Shown in pieces: positions 23,825-32,147 of a DNA stretch of 64,000 nt. The DNA is from Aliarcobacter trophiarum LMG 25534 (lineage in GTDB: Bacteria > Campylobacterota > Campylobacteria > Campylobacterales > Arcobacteraceae), in the NCBI RefSeq assembly GCF_003355515.1, contig NZ_CP031367.1, positions 62,001 through 126,000 on the forward strand, given 5' to 3'. Within the stretch, counting starts at the first letter, position 1. Each line of letters begins with the position of its first letter. The notes under the pieces are model-generated. The model made no database searches, was not told the origin of the DNA, and was given only the letters and a program-made list of their open reading frames with translations. Position numbers and translations under genes: made by a program.

Positions 23825-24901
23825 ATGCCAATAGATAACGACTATTTTAAAAATAGACAGCAGGGAAACAGACCAAGCGGTGGTGGAGGTGGAAATTTTC
23901 AACCACCATTTGAAACTCCAGAATTTTTCAAGAATTTTGGGAAAAAAGCTGGAATGCTTTATGTTGTAATTATTATAATTGGGGCTTTATTCTTATTTAA
24001 GCCTTTTGTTATTATTGAATCAGGGCAAGTGGGAATTAAAGCAACAACAGGTAAATATGATAGAGAACCTTTAAATCCAGGATTTCATTTTTATATTCCA
24101 GTAATTCAAAAAGTTATTGTGGTTGATACAAAAGTTAGACTTTTGACATACATGAATACTCAATCTATAGGATCATTTGATCAAAGTATCAAAAACAATC
24201 CTGCTATTAATGTACTTGATTCAAGAGGTTTACCTATTTCTATTGAGTTAACTGTTCAGTACAATATTATAGCAGATGGTGTTCCTGAAACAATTGCAAC
24301 ATGGGGACCATCTTGGGAAGATAAAATTGTAAACCAAGTTGTTGGAGAAGTTGCAAGAAGTGTACTTGGTGGTTATAACGCTGAGGTTCTTCCTATGAAA
24401 AGAAATGAAGTAGCAGAAAGCCTTGATAGACTTATAAAAGAGAAAGTAAAAGAGAGATCTAAAAGTGCAGTTATAATTGAATCTGTTCAATTAAAAGAGA
24501 TTGTACTTCCTGAAAAAATTAAAGAGCAAATCGAAAAAGTTCAAATAGCAAATCAAGAGGCTGAAAGAGTAAGATACGAAGTTCAAAGAGCGAAACAAGA
24601 AGCTGAAAAAAGAGCAGCACTTGCAAGTGGAGAGGCAGAAGCTAGAAGAATTGAAGCACAAGGTAGAGCAGATGCAGTAACAATTGAAGCAAAAGCACAA
24701 TCTGAAGCTAACAAAGAGATAGCTCAAAGTTTAACTCCACATCTTCTTCAAATGCAACAAATTGAAGTTCAAGGAAAGTTTAATGAAGCTCTAAGAGAGA
24801 ATAAAGATGCAAAAATCTTCTTAACTCCTGGAGGGGCAACTCCAAATATCTGGGTTGATACAAAAGACAAAGGTAGAGATACAGTTTTAAATCAAAAATA
24901 G
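23825..24901 (+). CDS. SPFH/band 7 membrane protein (prohibitin/HflK-like)
   Basis: The 358-residue protein has a Gly/Pro-rich cytoplasmic start (RPSGGGGGNFQPP), one transmembrane helix (~44-62), and an SPFH domain (~63-230: VIIESGQVGIKATTGKYD). A long charged coiled coil with Ala/Glu/Arg heptads (RAKQEAEKRAALASGEAEAR) extends over ~230-305. Such proteins form large ring scaffolds in the membrane and often control FtsH-type proteases. There is no partner HflC gene next to it; the neighbours are ilvE and a small exported protein. Its client here is unknown. Confidence 0.9.
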   Translation: MPIDNDYFKNRQQGNRPSGGGGGNFQPPFETPEFFKNFGKKAGMLYVVIIIIGALFLFKPFVIIESGQVGIKATTGKYDREPLNPGFHFYIPVIQKVIVVDTKVRLLTYMNTQSIGSFDQSIKNNPAINVLDSRGLPISIELTVQYNIIADGVPETIATWGPSWEDKIVNQVVGEVARSVLGGYNAEVLPMKRNEVAESLDRLIKEKVKERSKSAVIIESVQLKEIVLPEKIKEQIEKVQIANQEAERVRYEVQRAKQEAEKRAALASGEAEARRIEAQGRADAVTIEAKAQSEANKEIAQSLTPHLLQMQQIEVQGKFNEALRENKDAKIFLTPGGATPNIWVDTKDKGRDTVLNQK

Positions 24902-24929
24902 GATTTATTGAAAAAGGGGAGGTGAAAGT

Positions 24930-25208
24930 ATGAGATTAGTTTTAATTATATTAACTATTTTTCTACTGAATCCCCTTTTTGCAAAAGATTATAAAAAACA
25001 AGATAAAGATATTGAGAGTGTTCTAAAGATAAAACCTCCTGTAAAGTATTCACAAAGCCTAAAATATGATGATTATTTTAAAAAGACTAAAAAGTTAGAA
25101 GAAAAAGATAGTTATAAATTTGGTATGGATATAGATATAAATAGAGAACTTATGACTATTGATAAGCTAAGAATAGATGTAGAGACAAAATTTAAAGGTA
25201 TTAACTAG
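24930..25208 (+). CDS. Small exported protein of unknown function
   Basis: The 92-residue protein has a signal peptide (RLVLIILTIFLLNPLFA, cleavage near residue 19) and a lysine- and aspartate-rich mature part. A very strong GGGGAGGTGA precedes the ATG. Its stop codon directly abuts the hisIE start codon, so the two are almost certainly co-transcribed and perhaps coupled. I recognise no family. Confidence 0.7.
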   Translation: MRLVLIILTIFLLNPLFAKDYKKQDKDIESVLKIKPPVKYSQSLKYDDYFKKTKKLEEKDSYKFGMDIDINRELMTIDKLRIDVETKFKGIN

Positions 25209-25889
25209 ATGAAAGATATAGAAAAAATAGATTGGCAAAAGATGGAAGGCTTAATTCCAGTAATTACTCAAGATAGCTCTACAAATGAAGTTTTAATGCT
25301 AGGATATACAAACAAAGAAGCTTTACAAATTACACTTAAAACAGGTTTTGCTCACTATTTTAGTAGAAGCAAACAAAGAGTTTGGAAAAAGGGTGAAAGC
25401 TCAAATCACACGCAAAAAATTGTAGATATAATGTTAGATTGTGATAATGATACTTTACTATTTAAAGTTATTCAAGAAGGAGTAGCTTGTCATACGGGAA
25501 GAAAAAGTTGTTTTTTTACCTCTTTAAAAGATGATTTAATAAAAGAAGAGATAAAAATTGATACAACTAATACTTATAGTGTGATAGATAATTTATATCA
25601 TATTATTCAAAGTAGAAAAAATGATAGTGTTGATAAATCTTACACAGCAAAACTCCTAAAAGGTGATACAAACTCTATGTTAAAAAAAGTTGTAGAGGAA
25701 GCTGGAGAATTTTGTTTTGCAATAAAAGATAAAAATACAAATGAAGCAATATACGAAGCAGCCGATATTTCATACCATATTTTAGTTGCACTTGCAAGTT
25801 TAGATATAAATCCAGATAGAGTAAAACAAGAGTTAAAAAGGAGATTTTCTATCTCTGGTATTGAAGAGAAAAATAGAAGAAAAAAATAA
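25209..25889 (+). CDS. hisIE: Bifunctional phosphoribosyl-AMP cyclohydrolase / phosphoribosyl-ATP pyrophosphatase
   Basis: The 226-residue fusion carries out steps 2 and 3 of histidine synthesis. HisI (~1-115) has LMLGYTNKEAL, the zinc-site residues in DCDNDTLLFKV and ACHTGRKSCFF. HisE (~125-226) is a helical NTP pyrophosphohydrolase with LKKVVEEAGEF and EAADISYHILVAL, the Mg2+-binding E/D cluster. It starts immediately after a small exported-protein gene. Other his genes are not in the window except hisZ at 54.9 kb, so the pathway is scattered. Confidence 0.96.
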   Translation: MKDIEKIDWQKMEGLIPVITQDSSTNEVLMLGYTNKEALQITLKTGFAHYFSRSKQRVWKKGESSNHTQKIVDIMLDCDNDTLLFKVIQEGVACHTGRKSCFFTSLKDDLIKEEIKIDTTNTYSVIDNLYHIIQSRKNDSVDKSYTAKLLKGDTNSMLKKVVEEAGEFCFAIKDKNTNEAIYEAADISYHILVALASLDINPDRVKQELKRRFSISGIEEKNRRKK

Positions 25890-25939
25890 AGATTATTAAA
25901 AAATCTTATACAACTAAGTTGCATTTAATAATTGCTTGT

Positions 25940-25945
25940 TATAAT
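25940..25945 (+). promoter_or_regulatory. Likely -10 element of the small zinc-ribbon protein gene
   Basis: TATAAT lies 32 bp before the ATG at 25977, after the hisIE stop. Confidence 0.5.
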
Positions 25946-25976
25946 GCACGCATTCAAAACTAAAAAAGGAGTTATT

Positions 25977-26234
25977 ATGACAAATAGCTGTCAGCACTGC
26001 TCTAAAAAAATACCAATTTCAAAGGTTTTTTGCTCTCCTATGTGCAAAGAGAACTATTTTCAAAAAATTGCAATTTCAGTTCCAAAACCTTTTGTTAAAA
26101 AGTTATACTTTTTTTGTACTGAAGAGGAAAAAAGCTATGAAATTAAAACTTTTGCAAAAAGACACAATTGGCATGAAGAGCTAGTAATAGAAAAAGTAGA
26201 AGAGTTATTCCAAGAGTATTATAAGTGTGGTTAA
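25977..26234 (+). CDS. Small zinc-ribbon protein of unknown function
   Basis: The ATG at 25977 has a perfect AAAAAGGAG at the right spacing; an earlier in-frame ATG at 25944 overlaps the -10 box and is unlikely. The 85-residue product has CQHCSKKIP and CSPMCKEN (residues 5-29), two Cys pairs that can bind zinc. The remainder is a helical charged segment. It lies between hisIE and rplM. No function can be named. Confidence 0.7.
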   Translation: MTNSCQHCSKKIPISKVFCSPMCKENYFQKIAISVPKPFVKKLYFFCTEEEKSYEIKTFAKRHNWHEELVIEKVEELFQEYYKCG

Positions 26235-26403
26235 AACCTCACTTATAAATAAAGTTCATATACAATTAATCACAATTTTTTTTCAATAATTTATACAAAA
26301 CTATAAAAATCACAATTTTTAATATTAAATATTACTTAATTTAAGCCATTTGAAAGCGTAACTTAAATAGTATTCCAACTCAAATAAGAAAGGGAGTTAA
26401 TAG

Positions 26404-26823
26404 ATGAAATTTACTCAAATGGCAAAAGCCAACGAAATCGAGAGATCTTGGGTTGTAGTAGATGCGGAAGGTAAGGTATTCGGAAGAATAATTACAGAAG
26501 TTGCTACAATATTAAGAGGGAAGAATAAGCCTTGTTTTACACCAAATGTGGATTGTGGGGATTATGTAGTAATAATCAATGCAAGTAAAGCTAAATTTAC
26601 AGGTGCGAAATTAGAAGAGAAGAATTACTATACACACTCAGGGTACTTTGGAAGTACAAAAACTCATAAGATGTCAGAGATGATAGAGAAGAATCCAGAG
26701 AAACTGTATAAATTAGCGACTAGAGGGATGCTTCCAAAAACTACTCTTGGTAAAGCTATGTTAAAAAAATTAAAAGTATATGCAGGAAGTGAACATCCTC
26801 ATACTGCTCAAATTAAAGGATAA
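26404..26823 (+). CDS. rplM: 50S ribosomal protein L13
   Basis: The 139-residue protein matches L13 throughout: [14 protein letters not shown] at the N-terminus, [15 protein letters not shown], and HPHTAQ near the C-terminus. It is an early assembly protein of the large subunit. GAAAGGGAG precedes the ATG. It forms a two-gene operon with rpsI 5 bp downstream, as in most bacteria. The gene uses AAG, GGG and GCG codons much more often than neighbouring genes, which almost always use AAA, GGA and GCA. Confidence 0.98.
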   Translation: MKFTQMAKANEIERSWVVVDAEGKVFGRIITEVATILRGKNKPCFTPNVDCGDYVVIINASKAKFTGAKLEEKNYYTHSGYFGSTKTHKMSEMIEKNPEKLYKLATRGMLPKTTLGKAMLKKLKVYAGSEHPHTAQIKG

Positions 26824-26828
26824 TAGTA

Positions 26829-27218
26829 ATGGCAAAAGTATATGCAACAGGAAGAAGAAAGACGGCAATCGCTAAAGTATGGTTAGAGAGCGGGAATGGG
26901 CAATTAACAGTAAATGGGCAAACACTAGACCAATGGTTAGGTGGGCATGATTCGATTAAGAAGAGAGTAATGCAACCATTACATGTATCAAAACAAGAAG
27001 CTAGTGTAAATGTAATAGTAAAAACACTAGGTGGAGGATATTCAGCACAGGCTGATGCGGCTAGACATGGGATAAGTAGAGCTTTAGTTGCTTATGATGA
27101 GCAATTTAGAACAATATTAAAACCACATGGACTTCTAACAAGAGATGCTAGATCTGTTGAGAGAAAGAAATATGGTAAGAAGAAAGCAAGAAAATCTTCA
27201 CAATTTTCAAAACGTTAA
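26829..27218 (+). CDS. rpsI: 30S ribosomal protein S9
   Basis: The 129-residue protein has the S9 hallmarks [29 protein letters not shown] and the basic C-terminal tail [12 protein letters not shown], whose last Arg contacts P-site tRNA. It shares the unusual AAG/GGG-rich codon use of rplM. A strong terminator follows at 27274. Confidence 0.98.
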   Translation: MAKVYATGRRKTAIAKVWLESGNGQLTVNGQTLDQWLGGHDSIKKRVMQPLHVSKQEASVNVIVKTLGGGYSAQADAARHGISRALVAYDEQFRTILKPHGLLTRDARSVERKKYGKKKARKSSQFSKR

Positions 27219-27273
27219 TTATTGTGGAGGAATACAAAAGAATATACTTTTGTATATCATTATATGTTTTACA

Positions 27274-27303
27274 AAGGAAGCGAAATCTCGCTTCCTTTTT
27301 TTA
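27274..27303 (+). terminator. Rho-independent terminator of rplM-rpsI
   Basis: AAGGAAGCGA pairs with TCGCTTCCTT around a 4-nt loop (AATC), followed by seven T. This is a strong intrinsic terminator. Confidence 0.93.
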
Positions 27304-27384
27304 TTTCAATTATTTAGTTTTATTATGTTAAAAATCTAGTATCAAAAAGATAATGAGAAAACTTATAGTAAAAAAGGCAAAAAG

Positions 27385-27966
27385 ATGTTTGATAATATAA
27401 TAAAGTTTTTAAAATTTGTATTTAAAAGAGTAACAAAGCTATCTATTCCATATTTTAGCCTTGGAGAAAACAACTTAAGATTTAAAATTACAAGTGAATT
27501 TATATACAAATATCCTCTTTCAAGTATGGAAACAAAAACAAGATATGATAGTTATGTAATAAGTGCTTATACTCTAAAAATGGATGATTTGTATCTTGAA
27601 TATATAGAGACTTATGTGGATACAACTTGGAGTGGTGATGCTTTTAGTCTTTTTATATCACTTTTAAAAGATGAGATATCTGCAAAAAGATTTGATTTAG
27701 TTGAAGAGTATATATATCCACACTATGTTTTTAGAACTTATTTTGTAGATAATAGCTACTATTTAAACCTCGTTTTTATATATGAAAATAGCAAGAATAT
27801 ATTTATAATTGATAAAAAAGAGTCACTTTTTACCCCTTTATTGAGAAGTTTTATGAAGACATATGATTTTGATTTTAAAAATAAGTTCAATAATAATTTG
27901 GATTTTAATTTTAGTTTAGTTAAGAAAAATGCAATAAATAACTACTTTAGAGTTACTTCTAGCTAG
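27385..27966 (+). CDS. Hypothetical protein
   Basis: The 193-residue protein has no signal peptide and is rich in aromatic residues (many Tyr and Phe) and beta-prone stretches (LYLEYIETYVDTTW, YYLNLVFIYENSKNIFII). The N-terminus is amphipathic (IIKFLKFVFKRV) and could contact a membrane. I recognise no family or catalytic motif. It is a single gene between two terminators, downstream of rpsI and convergent with tenA. Confidence 0.65.
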   Translation: MFDNIIKFLKFVFKRVTKLSIPYFSLGENNLRFKITSEFIYKYPLSSMETKTRYDSYVISAYTLKMDDLYLEYIETYVDTTWSGDAFSLFISLLKDEISAKRFDLVEEYIYPHYVFRTYFVDNSYYLNLVFIYENSKNIFIIDKKESLFTPLLRSFMKTYDFDFKNKFNNNLDFNFSLVKKNAINNYFRVTSS

Positions 27967-27971
27967 AAATT

Positions 27972-28005
27972 AATAAGAAGAGTAGAAAAACCCTTCTTAT
28001 TTTAG
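27972..28005. terminator. Bidirectional hairpin between hypothetical gene and tenA
   Basis: AATAAGAAG pairs with CTTCTTATT (9 bp, 12-nt loop), followed by TTAGAATTATTT on the plus strand. It lies between two convergent stop codons. Confidence 0.6.
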
Positions 28006-28015
28006 AATTATTTGA

Positions 28016-28693
28016 TTAATCTTTTATATAACTCATCTGCTTATTGTAAGCCATTTCCCAAAACATATATTCAAACTCAACACTAGAGATAAAAATATCT
28101 TCTATTTTTTGTAGCTCTTTATCTGATTTGTTTTCAACTAGTTCATCTATTGCATCATAAAACCACTCAAATGAGTTTTCAAAATCAGATCCAGAGTAAG
28201 TCTCTATCCAAGATTTATAAAAGTTATCTTCTAAATTATCTTTGTATTGTTCTTTTAGTCTTTTCCCATAATCACAATATGTCCAAGCACAAGGAAATAC
28301 AGTTACCAAAGTTTCAACTAAATCTCCTTTTAAAGAGATAGCTTGCATATTTGCAGTATAAGTTCTATTAAACAGACTAGCCTTTACACTTTTAACCTCT
28401 TCTTCACTAATTCCAAACTCTTTCATATATAAATGATGAACTTTCATCTCATCTACCAAAGTTGCTTTTGTAATTGAGCTTAGATTACTTAACATCTTTT
28501 CATCATCTGCTTTTGTCATAGCCATTGCAAATACTTTTGCATACTCCAAAAGATACAAATAGTCTTGTAATAGATAAAATTTGAACTTCTCTTTATGTAA
28601 AGTTCCCGCACCTAACTCCTGTACAAATGGATGGTTATATCCATCTTCCCAAACCTTTATTGCTTTTTGTTTTAAACTTCTTGAAAACGACAT
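28016..28693 (-). CDS. tenA: Thiaminase II / aminopyrimidine aminohydrolase
   Basis: The 225-residue helical protein shows TenA features: FKFYLLQDYLYLLEYAKVFA (~35-54), the catalytic Cys in TVFPCAWTYCDYG (~133-145) and SDFENSFEW near the C-terminus. TenA hydrolyses damaged thiamine pyrimidine to HMP for salvage. It is the last gene of the thiD-thiM-tenA operon behind a TPP riboswitch, so a thiamine-salvage role is well supported. Confidence 0.95.
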   Translation of the reverse strand: MSFSRSLKQKAIKVWEDGYNHPFVQELGAGTLHKEKFKFYLLQDYLYLLEYAKVFAMAMTKADDEKMLSNLSSITKATLVDEMKVHHLYMKEFGISEEEVKSVKASLFNRTYTANMQAISLKGDLVETLVTVFPCAWTYCDYGKRLKEQYKDNLEDNFYKSWIETYSGSDFENSFEWFYDAIDELVENKSDKELQKIEDIFISSVEFEYMFWEMAYNKQMSYIKD

Positions 28694-28703
28694 ATTCTTT
28701 CCT

Positions 28704-29534
28704 TTATACTAAATTTATTTTTGCTTTTGATAGTAAAATAGCTCTATCAAATTTACTAATTTTATTAAATAGCTCTTTATAAAAAGTTCCTAAGCCACTA
28801 CTCTTACTAGATATAGTTGCTAGCTCCCCATTTAAAGCCATAGTTAAAACTCCTAAAACCGTTGCTTCAAAAATCATATCTTTTTTAGCTCCACAAAAAC
28901 TTGCTACCAAACTTGTACACATACATCCTGTACCTGTAATTTTTGGTAAATCATCACTTTCATTTTCTATAGTGGCTACTTCTTTTCCATTACTTATTAC
29001 ATCAACTTTTCCAGTGATTGCAACAACTGTTTTATATTTTTTTGCTAGTTTATTTGCTAACTTTATGCTATTTTCTATATTTTCTAAATCTTCAAAACTA
29101 GCATCAGCACCTTTACTTTTTGAACTTACATTTAAAATAGCTTTTATTTCAGAGATATTTCCTCTTACAACTGCTATCTTATAGTTTTTTAAGAGATTAT
29201 CTACTAAATCTTTTCTAAATTTTGAAACTCCTATTCCAACAGGATCTAAAATAACTGGAATGTCTAGCTTATTTGCTTTTTTTGTAGCTTTCAGAATAGA
29301 TTTTTTAACTCTTTTATTTATTGTTCCAATATTTAAATATAAGCTTGAAGCAATATTTACTAAACTTTCTACCTCTTTTTTTTCGTCAGCCATTGCAGGA
29401 CTTGCTCCAATAGCTAAAGTTACATTTGCACAATCATTTACAGTTACATAGTTTGTAATTTGAAAACAAAGAGGGTTTTTCTCTCTTGTAAATTCCAAAA
29501 TATCTGCTAATCTATCTTTTAAATCCTTTTGCAT
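28704..29534 (-). CDS. thiM: Hydroxyethylthiazole kinase
   Basis: The 276-residue ribokinase-fold enzyme phosphorylates hydroxyethylthiazole for thiamine salvage. NYVTVNDCANVTLAIGASPAM at the N-terminus and GTGCMCTSLVASF (catalytic Cys and GTG anion hole, ~203-215) are diagnostic; VILDPVGIG is also conserved. It lies between thiD and tenA with gaps of about 10 bp, so all three share the riboswitch-controlled transcript. Confidence 0.96.
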   Translation of the reverse strand: MQKDLKDRLADILEFTREKNPLCFQITNYVTVNDCANVTLAIGASPAMADEKKEVESLVNIASSLYLNIGTINKRVKKSILKATKKANKLDIPVILDPVGIGVSKFRKDLVDNLLKNYKIAVVRGNISEIKAILNVSSKSKGADASFEDLENIENSIKLANKLAKKYKTVVAITGKVDVISNGKEVATIENESDDLPKITGTGCMCTSLVASFCGAKKDMIFEATVLGVLTMALNGELATISSKSSGLGTFYKELFNKISKFDRAILLSKAKINLV

Positions 29535-29544
29535 CTTTCACATC

Positions 29545-30333
29545 CTAAAAATTAAAAAAATGGTTTACCGGACCATTTCCAGAACCTAAATTTGGAGCAT
29601 TCTTGATAGCTTCAAAAATGTATTTTTTTGCAATCTTTATAGAGTTTTCTAAACTATTTTCTAAAGCTAAATTTGCTGCTATTGCACTTGAAAAAGTACA
29701 CCCTGTACCATGAGTATTTTTTGTACTAATTTTTGGAGTTGCAAACTCAATAAAATTTTTACCATCATACAAAATATCAAGAGCATCAAATCTATCTCCA
29801 CCTTTTATTAAAATAGCAGTTTTTGAGTGATTAAAAATCTCTTTTGCTACCTTTTTTATATCATCTATAGAGGTAATATCCATATTTGAAAGGTGTTTTG
29901 CTTCAGCAATATTTGGAGTTAAAATATCTGCAAGAGGTAAAATATACTCTATTAGACTGCTCATGTTTTTTATATCCATTAAAGCAGCCCCATTTTTTGC
30001 ATACATAACAGGATCTACTACTATTTTAATATTTGGGTATTCTATTTTTTTCTCTTTTAGAAACTCTGAAATAACTTTCATGACTTCAATGTTTCCTAAC
30101 ATTCCAATTTTTATAGCATCTGGAATAATATCGTTAAATACGGAGTTTAATTGACTTTTTATAGAGTTAGAGCTTACTTCAAAAATATCATTTACACTAA
30201 AACTATTTTCAGCTACAACAGCGGTAACTACACTCATACCATAAGTTTTAAAAGCACTAAAGGTTTTTAAATCGGCTTGAATTCCAGCACCTCCAATACA
30301 ATCACTTCCCGCAATAGTCAAAACTTTTTTCAT
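29545..30333 (-). CDS. thiD: Hydroxymethylpyrimidine / phosphomethylpyrimidine kinase
   Basis: The start at 30333 (262 residues) is chosen because AGGA lies upstream and KKVLTIAGSDCIGGAGIQAD is the normal ThiD N-terminus; a longer frame would begin in the riboswitch leader. HGTGCTFSSAIAANL (~206-220) holds the catalytic Cys/Gly loop. The enzyme phosphorylates HMP twice to HMP-PP. It is first in the operon, so it receives direct control from the TPP riboswitch at 30460-30542 and the terminator at 30384-30417. Confidence 0.96.
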   Translation of the reverse strand: MKKVLTIAGSDCIGGAGIQADLKTFSAFKTYGMSVVTAVVAENSFSVNDIFEVSSNSIKSQLNSVFNDIIPDAIKIGMLGNIEVMKVISEFLKEKKIEYPNIKIVVDPVMYAKNGAALMDIKNMSSLIEYILPLADILTPNIAEAKHLSNMDITSIDDIKKVAKEIFNHSKTAILIKGGDRFDALDILYDGKNFIEFATPKISTKNTHGTGCTFSSAIAANLALENSLENSIKIAKKYIFEAIKNAPNLGSGNGPVNHFFNF

Positions 30334-30383
30334 AATTTTTCCTAAAAATATAATGTTTTTATTGCAAAGCATAATTTTTTATT

Positions 30384-30417
30384 AAAAAAAAAGGCACTTT
30401 CATTTGAAAGCACCTTT
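30384..30417 (-). terminator. Intrinsic terminator in the thiD leader (riboswitch expression platform)
   Basis: On the minus strand AAGGTGCTTTC pairs with GAAAGTGCCTT around AAAT, followed by at least nine T-rich bases. It lies between the TPP aptamer and thiD. This fits TPP-induced termination. Confidence 0.9.
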
Positions 30418-30459
30418 TAGTATTAAATTTTATTAAGAATTTTAATTTAATTTTTAAAA

Positions 30460-30542
30460 TTAGCTTCCTACACTGGTATTAACCAACAGGTTCAAAGGGT
30501 CAGGTTTTACCTTCTCAACACAAAAAGTGTTCCCCCGCAATA
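30460..30542 (-). promoter_or_regulatory. TPP riboswitch (THI element) upstream of thiD-thiM-tenA
   Basis: On the minus strand the leader contains GCGGGGGAAC, GTTGAGAAGG, TGACCCTTTGAACCTG and GGTTAATACCAGTGTAGGAAGC, which match the conserved blocks of the TPP aptamer: the pyrimidine-sensing CUGAGA-like loop (here TTGAGA, one base from consensus) and the diphosphate-binding GxxUAAUxCCAGCGUAGGaA block. The aptamer is followed by a strong terminator and then thiD. A -10-like TACAAT lies upstream at 30551-30556. Confidence 0.95.
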
Positions 30543-30620
30543 AAAACAAAATTGTATCACAAATAAAAATTAAAAGCTAATTTATGCCTTTTTTTGCAAA
30601 AAAACTATAAAATGACACCT

Positions 30621-32123
30621 ATGAGAATTATATTTTTAACCCTAATCCTTTTTAATTTTTTGGCTTCTTCAACTCTAAATTTATCTATGAGTTCAAGTCC
30701 TAGTAGACTAAATCCAATTTTGGCAAATGATAGTGCTAGTAGTGAGATAGCTGATTGGCTTTTTAATGGGCTTTTTAAATATGATAAAGATGGAAATATT
30801 ACAACTGAGATTGCATCATCTTATACTTTTGTGACACCTACAAAACTAATAGTAAAGTTAAAGCCAAATGTTTTATGGCATGATAAAGAGAGAGTTACTT
30901 CAAAAGATGTGGTTTTTACTTATCATAAAATAATTGACCCAAAAGTTTTTAACTCTATAAAGTCAAATTTTAAAGAGGTAGAAAGTGTAAAGGCTCTTGA
31001 TGAATTAAGTGTGGAGATTATCTATAAAAAACCATATTTTAAAGCTCTTGAAACTTGGATGGTAGGTCTTTTACCATATCATATTTTAAAAGATGAAAAA
31101 GATTTAATGACAAGTAGCTTTAATAAAAACCCAATAGGTACAGGTTCATATAAATTAAAAGAGTTCAAAACGGCACAAGATATTGAGCTGGTTGCAAATG
31201 ATGATTTTTTTGAAGGACGACCAAAAATAGATAAAATCTTGTATAAGTTTATACCAGACTCAAATACCTCTTTTTTATATCTAAAACAAAAGAAATTGGA
31301 TATTGGTGGGCTTACACCTATGCAAGTAAAGAGGCAAATAGACGATGGATTTAAAGATAGTTTTGAAATCTTAAGCCGACCTAGTTTTGGTTTTACATAT
31401 TTGGGATTTAATTTAGAAAATCCAAAATTTAAAGATATAAAAGTACGACAAGCACTCTCTTTGGCAATAAATAGGCAAGAGTTGGTGGATATTTTGTTTT
31501 TTGGATATGGAGAGGTTTGTAATGGTCCTTTTATGCCAGACTCTTTTGCTTATAATGAAGAGATAAAAGAGACAAAACAGAATTTACAAAAGGCCAAAGA
31601 GCTTTTAAAAGAGGCTGGATATGATGAAAAAAATCCACTCTCTTTTGAGCTAATCACAAATACAGGGAATGATATAAGAGTAAATACGGCTCAAATCTTG
31701 CAATATCAACTAGAAAAAGTTGGAGTCATAATGAAAATAAGAGTTATGGAATGGCAAGCCTTTTTAAATACTGTGGTAACTCCACGAAAATTTGAAACTG
31801 TTCTTTTGGGATGGTCACTAGCACTTATGCCTGATGCTTACCCACTTTGGCATAGTAATAGTGCAAAACTGGGAGGCTTTAATCTTGTAAATTACAAAAA
31901 TGAAAAGATAGATGAGCTAATAGAAAAAGGGAGTGGTACTATAAATAAAGATGAGTTAAGTGTTATTTATAAAGAGATTTTTAAAATAATTGCTAATGAC
32001 TTACCATATCTATTTTTATATATCCCTGACTCTATAACAGCAATAAATAAGGATATAAAAAATATAGAACCATCATTCATAGGAATTATGCATAATCAAA
32101 AAGATTGGGAGATAAAAGAGTGA
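30621..32123 (+). CDS. ABC transporter substrate-binding protein, peptide/nickel family (SBP_bac_5)
   Basis: I place the start at the ATG at 30621 (500 residues), giving a normal signal peptide (RIIFLTLILFNFLASS); an ATG at 30612 is also possible. The family signature is seen in ADWLFNGLFKYDKDG, SYTFVTPTKLIVKLKPNVLWHD and KVRQALSLAINRQELV. Such proteins bind oligopeptides, nickel chelates or heme in the periplasm. No permease or ATPase gene is next to it, so its membrane partners must be encoded elsewhere. A TATAAAAT box lies 8 nt before the ATG with no Shine-Dalgarno, suggesting a leaderless mRNA. Confidence 0.85.
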   Translation: MRIIFLTLILFNFLASSTLNLSMSSSPSRLNPILANDSASSEIADWLFNGLFKYDKDGNITTEIASSYTFVTPTKLIVKLKPNVLWHDKERVTSKDVVFTYHKIIDPKVFNSIKSNFKEVESVKALDELSVEIIYKKPYFKALETWMVGLLPYHILKDEKDLMTSSFNKNPIGTGSYKLKEFKTAQDIELVANDDFFEGRPKIDKILYKFIPDSNTSFLYLKQKKLDIGGLTPMQVKRQIDDGFKDSFEILSRPSFGFTYLGFNLENPKFKDIKVRQALSLAINRQELVDILFFGYGEVCNGPFMPDSFAYNEEIKETKQNLQKAKELLKEAGYDEKNPLSFELITNTGNDIRVNTAQILQYQLEKVGVIMKIRVMEWQAFLNTVVTPRKFETVLLGWSLALMPDAYPLWHSNSAKLGGFNLVNYKNEKIDELIEKGSGTINKDELSVIYKEIFKIIANDLPYLFLYIPDSITAINKDIKNIEPSFIGIMHNQKDWEIKE

Positions 32124-32147
32124 AAATAGAAAAATATAGGAGAAGTT

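Noticed and set aside
26235-26403. Possible small RNA or gene in the gap before rplM
   Set aside because: The 169 bases are AT-rich with one imperfect hairpin at the preceding stop codon; nothing supports an RNA gene beyond the rplM leader.
30334-30372. Longer start for thiD at 30372
   Set aside because: The extra residues lie in the AT-rich leader after the riboswitch terminator; the ATG at 30333 has AGGA upstream and gives the family N-terminus.
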